Shown here piece after piece: positions 4,845 to 5,592 of a DNA stretch of 5,592 nucleotides (position 1 is its first letter; every line of letters begins with the position of its first letter). Where the stretch lies: assembly GCA_035644475.1 (NCBI GenBank), contig DASQOL010000024.1, positions 1-5,592 of the forward strand, given 5' to 3'. A program made the translations under genes and the position numbers. The DNA comes from FEN-1219 sp035644475. Lineage in GTDB: Bacteria; Pseudomonadota; Gammaproteobacteria; Steroidobacterales; Rariloculaceae. Below the pieces are notes generated by a model that was not told the DNA's origin, searched no databases, and saw only the letters and a program-made list of their open reading frames with translations.

Positions 4845-5258
4845 ATGAAGACGTTAGCGTTGTTGCTTGCCGGCGTGTTGGCGCTCGCGAGCATGCCGGC
4901 GGCGGCGCATCCACATGTCACCGTCGGGTTCGGCTTTGGGTTTCCGTATCACTACTACGGCCCCTATGCGTACGATCCTTGGCTCTATCCGTATGCCGTT
5001 GCGCCCTATCCCGTAACCATACCCGTACCCGTGCCCGCGCCCGCGGCCGACAAGCCCGCAGTCAACCTGTACGCCTATCCGCAAGCTGGGCAGAACGCGG
5101 AGCAGCTGGGTCGAGATCGCACCGAATGCCATGACTGGGCAGCGGGTCAGAGCGATTACGATCCGCTGGCGGTGAAGCGGCAGAAGACGAACGATCTCGC
5201 GAACTACGACCGCGCGTTCGCCGCCTGCATGCAAGGTCGCAACTACTCGGTTGGCTGA
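4845..5258 (+). CDS. Small exported Tyr/Pro/Gly-rich protein of unknown function
   Basis: 137 aa. A signal peptide (residues 1-21, ending MPAAA) leads to a mature protein that would begin HPHVTV. Next comes a low-complexity part rich in Gly, Tyr, Phe and Pro (about 25-67: GFGFGFPYHYYGPYAYDPW, then a VPVPAPA run encoded by four hexamers ACCCGT/GCCCGC at 5021-5044). The C-terminal half (about 76-136) looks folded: YPQAGQNAEQLGRDRTEC, then WAAGQSDYDP, then YDRAFAACMQGRNYSV, with Cys at 95 and 128 that may pair. I recall this pattern (RD..EC..WA..Q..DP ... RAF.AC..GR.Y.V) at the ends of many proteobacterial envelope proteins, some with glycine zippers, but I cannot name a characterised function. 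It has its own promoter region and is followed by a terminator-like hairpin before the response regulator. It could instead be a cell-surface or lipoprotein-like component, although no lipobox Cys is present. Confidence 0.8.
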   Translation: MKTLALLLAGVLALASMPAAAHPHVTVGFGFGFPYHYYGPYAYDPWLYPYAVAPYPVTIPVPVPAPAADKPAVNLYAYPQAGQNAEQLGRDRTECHDWAAGQSDYDPLAVKRQKTNDLANYDRAFAACMQGRNYSVG

Positions 5259-5299
5259 GAAGAGGGGTTGGCTGACCAGAGGGGTCGGCTAGCCCTCTG
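5249..5299 (+). repeat. Three-copy 17-bp imperfect tandem repeat across a stop codon
   Basis: Units at 5249-5265, 5266-5282 and 5283-5299 begin GGTTGGCTGA, GGTTGGCTGA and GGTCGGCTAG. Units 1 and 2 agree at 15 of 17 positions; unit 3 agrees only in its first part. Unit 1 contains the stop codon of the 4845 gene (5256-5258) and unit 2 repeats the TGA out of frame. Confidence 0.5.
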
Positions 5300-5300
5300 G
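5276..5300 (+). other. 8-bp hairpin after the 4845 gene
   Basis: CCAGAGGG (5276-5283) pairs with CCCTCTGG (5293-5300) around a 9-nt loop. It arises from the diverged third unit of the tandem repeat. No U-run follows, so it may protect the 3' end or assist the stronger hairpin downstream. Confidence 0.4.
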
Positions 5301-5316
5301 GCACGCACGTTCGGGC

Positions 5317-5348
5317 GAGGCGCCGCTCTTGCGGGCGGCGCCTCCTTT
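5317..5348 (+). terminator. Probable intrinsic terminator of the 4845 gene
   Basis: GAGGCGCCGC (5317-5326) and GCGGCGCCTC (5335-5344) form a perfect 10-bp GC-rich stem with an 8-nt loop, followed by CTTTA. The U-run is short (three T's), so termination may be partial, letting some transcript reach the response regulator 23 nt further on. Confidence 0.6.
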
Positions 5349-5355
5349 ACGCCGC

Positions 5356-5361
5356 AAGGAG
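5356..5361 (+). promoter_or_regulatory. Ribosome binding site of the response regulator
   Basis: AAGGAG lies 10 nt before the ATG at 5372, a slightly long spacing. It directly follows the terminator-like hairpin, and there is no obvious separate promoter between the two. Confidence 0.55.
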
Positions 5362-5371
5362 CGCGTCTTAC

Positions 5372-5592
5372 ATGAGAGTACTGATCGTCGAAGACGACCC
5401 ATTGCTCGGCGATGCGGTGAGACTCGCGCTCGGCAACGCGGGATTTGCGGCCGACCTCGTGGGAACGGCCGAAGCGGCGCGGTCGGCGCTCCAGGCGGAG
5501 CCGTTCGACCTCGCGATCGTGGACATCGGCCTGCCGCGAGAGAACGGACTGCGCCTCGTGCAGGGACTGCGCGGCCGCGGCAAGACCATTCC
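5372..5592 (+). CDS. Response regulator receiver domain, OmpR/PhoB type (5' part only)
   Basis: The first 73 codons are present and the gene runs off the window. It begins MRVLIVEDDPLLGDAVRLAL, with the acidic pocket at E7-D8-D9 and the phospho-acceptor D51 in LAIVDIGLP, followed by RENGLRLVQGLR. The conserved Thr/Ser and Lys of the receiver, and the DNA-binding domain, would lie past the window. The pattern resembles QseB/PmrA/TctD-type regulators of the OmpR family, usually encoded next to a membrane histidine kinase, so a kinase gene is expected downstream. Phosphorylation at D51 would control DNA binding. The family call is firm for the receiver domain; the output domain is inferred. Confidence 0.9.
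   Translation, partial: MRVLIVEDDPLLGDAVRLALGNAGFAADLVGTAEAARSALQAEPFDLAIVDIGLPRENGLRLVQGLRGRGKTI

Noticed and set aside
5021..5044. Four tandem hexamers ACCCGT/GCCCGC
   Set aside because: They encode the Val/Ala-Pro run of the protein and are explained by coding for that low-complexity segment. No separate element is needed.

Overview
The window is GC-rich and densely coded, and most of its predicted products carry export signals. The mix of families (an exported ankyrin protein paired with a DUF1552 protein, an UrcA-family protein, a paraoxonase-like beta-propeller and a QseB/PmrA-like response regulator) points to a proteobacterium. A gammaproteobacterium of the Steroidobacter/Nevskia type is my best guess, but nothing here fixes the taxonomy and Acidobacteria share some of these families.

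Layout: (1) positions 25-2941, minus strand, hold a two-gene unit: a Tat-exported DUF1552 protein followed after 16 nt by a Sec-exported ankyrin-repeat protein. (2) Positions 2942-3109 are a divergent intergenic region crowded with dyads. They include a strong hairpin in the DUF1552 leader that covers part of its ribosome binding site, two 13-bp palindromes, and a sigma70-like promoter for the rightward gene. (3) Positions 3110-4132, plus strand, encode a periplasmic paraoxonase/SMP-30-like protein that keeps the calcium-ligand positions. (4) Positions 4133-4210 separate convergent genes and hold two hairpins, one made of the same GGTGTCnGACACC palindrome found upstream of the paraoxonase-like gene. 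(5) Positions 4211-4600, minus strand, encode an UrcA-family exported protein. (6) Positions 4601-4844 are a divergent, locally AT-rich promoter region with two more dyads. (7) Positions 4845-5258, plus strand, encode a small Tyr/Pro/Gly-rich exported protein. (8) Positions 5259-5371 hold a short tandem repeat and a terminator-like hairpin. (9) From 5372 to the window end lies the start of an OmpR-type response regulator.

How the genes work together: only the DUF1552-ankyrin pair looks like an operon. In my knowledge of these families the two usually accompany a large DUF1592/DUF1588-type cytochrome-like protein, which is not in this window. The other genes each have their own signals and no shared pathway is evident. 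I see no CRISPR array, tRNA, rRNA, transposase or phage gene, and no gene-free stretch longer than about 245 nt. No clear new system is visible. The best leads are the structured leader of the DUF1552 gene and the palindromes flanking the paraoxonase-like gene.
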